Shown here: positions 59,675-59,847 of the stretch, in pieces
Position numbering within the stretch: the stretch's first letter is position 1
Layout of the letters: every line of letters begins with the position of its first letter
Assembly: GCA_003235365.1 (NCBI GenBank)
Contig: QJWJ01000344.1
Coordinates: 1 to 59,847, forward strand
From: Deltaproteobacteria bacterium
GTDB taxonomy: Bacteria > Myxococcota_A > Polyangia > Polyangiales > Polyangiaceae
Length of the DNA: 59,847 bases
Direction: 5' to 3'
Program-made: the position numbers and the translations under genes
The notes under the pieces: model-generated
Database searches by the model: none
The model's input: the letters and a program-made list of their open reading frames with translations, nothing else
What the model was told of the DNA's origin: nothing

Positions 59675-59847
59675 TCACGACTGGTGTCGCTCGCACTCGT
59701 CGAGCAACGTGCGAACCTCATCCACCACATCCCGCATTCCGAGTCGCTCTGCCATGTGCAAAGCTGGCTCCAGTACCCGGGCCGCGTCTTCCCATCGCCC
59801 CGCGGCGCAAAGCCACCCGCCCAACGTGGACCCTACGACGGCGACGC
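59675..59847 (-). CDS. C-terminus of a TPR-like protein, cut by window edge
   Basis: The final 56 codons of a minus-strand gene that begins beyond the window. The reading frame is open from 59847 to a TGA at 59675. The visible part, GRWEDAARVLEPAL then MAERLGMRDVVDEVRTLLDEC, has the helix-pair spacing and Gly-Ala pattern of tetratricopeptide repeats. Such tails end many myxobacterial kinases and ATPase regulators, but the main domain is not in view. Confidence 0.6.
   Translation of the reverse strand, partial: VAVVGSTLGGWLCAAGRWEDAARVLEPALHMAERLGMRDVVDEVRTLLDECERHQS

Overview
The window looks like chromosomal DNA of a myxobacterium (Myxococcota, most likely the Polyangia/Nannocystis side). 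I infer this from the high GC, the many secreted lipoproteins with Ser/Thr/Pro/Gly-rich linkers, a transmembrane Ser/Thr kinase, a GAF-type enhancer-binding protein, TSP3-OmpA proteins, a C-terminal tail resembling MYXO-CTERM, and a coupled DUF1592/DUF1552 pair. No phage, transposase, CRISPR, rRNA or tRNA was seen.

Layout. 1-5.4 kb: a Ser/Thr kinase cut by the window edge, a small zinc-ribbon-like protein, a GH6 cellulase-like lipoprotein, and an OmpA lipoprotein coupled to a small lipoprotein and closed by a clear terminator. 5.4-10.8 kb: a CrtI-like oxidoreductase, then a fatty-acid beta-oxidation pair (FadN-like and a thiolase). 11.5-20.4 kb, minus strand: a linker-rich lipoprotein, then a six-gene operon of myo-inositol-phosphate synthase, two GT4 glycosyltransferases, a TagF-like phosphotransferase, an archaeal-type CTP:inositol-phosphate cytidylyltransferase and a flippase. 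Together these suggest a surface glycan decorated with, or polymerised through, phospho-inositol by way of CDP-inositol. 20.7-31.6 kb: DUF3108 lipoprotein, an enhancer-binding protein without a normal GAFTGA loop, a RibD-type deaminase, an outer-membrane-like protein, HAD phosphatase, TruD, Lon, and a DUF4349 lipoprotein pair. 32.0-36.2 kb: a coupled three-gene export operon (CBM-like lipoprotein, DUF1592 with a haem site, Tat-exported DUF1552).

36.3-43.0 kb, minus strand: four paralogous cysteine-rich lipoproteins in a B-A-B-A order. This is a tandem duplication of a two-gene operon with conserved leader, ribosome binding sites and terminator, and with the inositol operon it is the strongest candidate for something undescribed. 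43.3-52.3 kb: a HELVH metallopeptidase-like lipoprotein, an AlkD-like protein, an FAD monooxygenase, a GH43 lipoprotein, an AstE/AspA-like deacylase, an HD protein and a TreT-like trehalose synthase. 52.5-58.1 kb: a TSP3-OmpA protein coupled to a 1260-residue TSP3 lipoprotein holding an exact 186-bp internal repeat. The end carries a propeller-like lipoprotein and the C-terminus of a TPR-like protein.

Two copies of a roughly 130-bp intergenic element with a terminal hairpin lie 25 kb apart in opposite orientation, each just downstream of a gene running in the same direction. Functional names come from motifs read by eye; no database search was possible.
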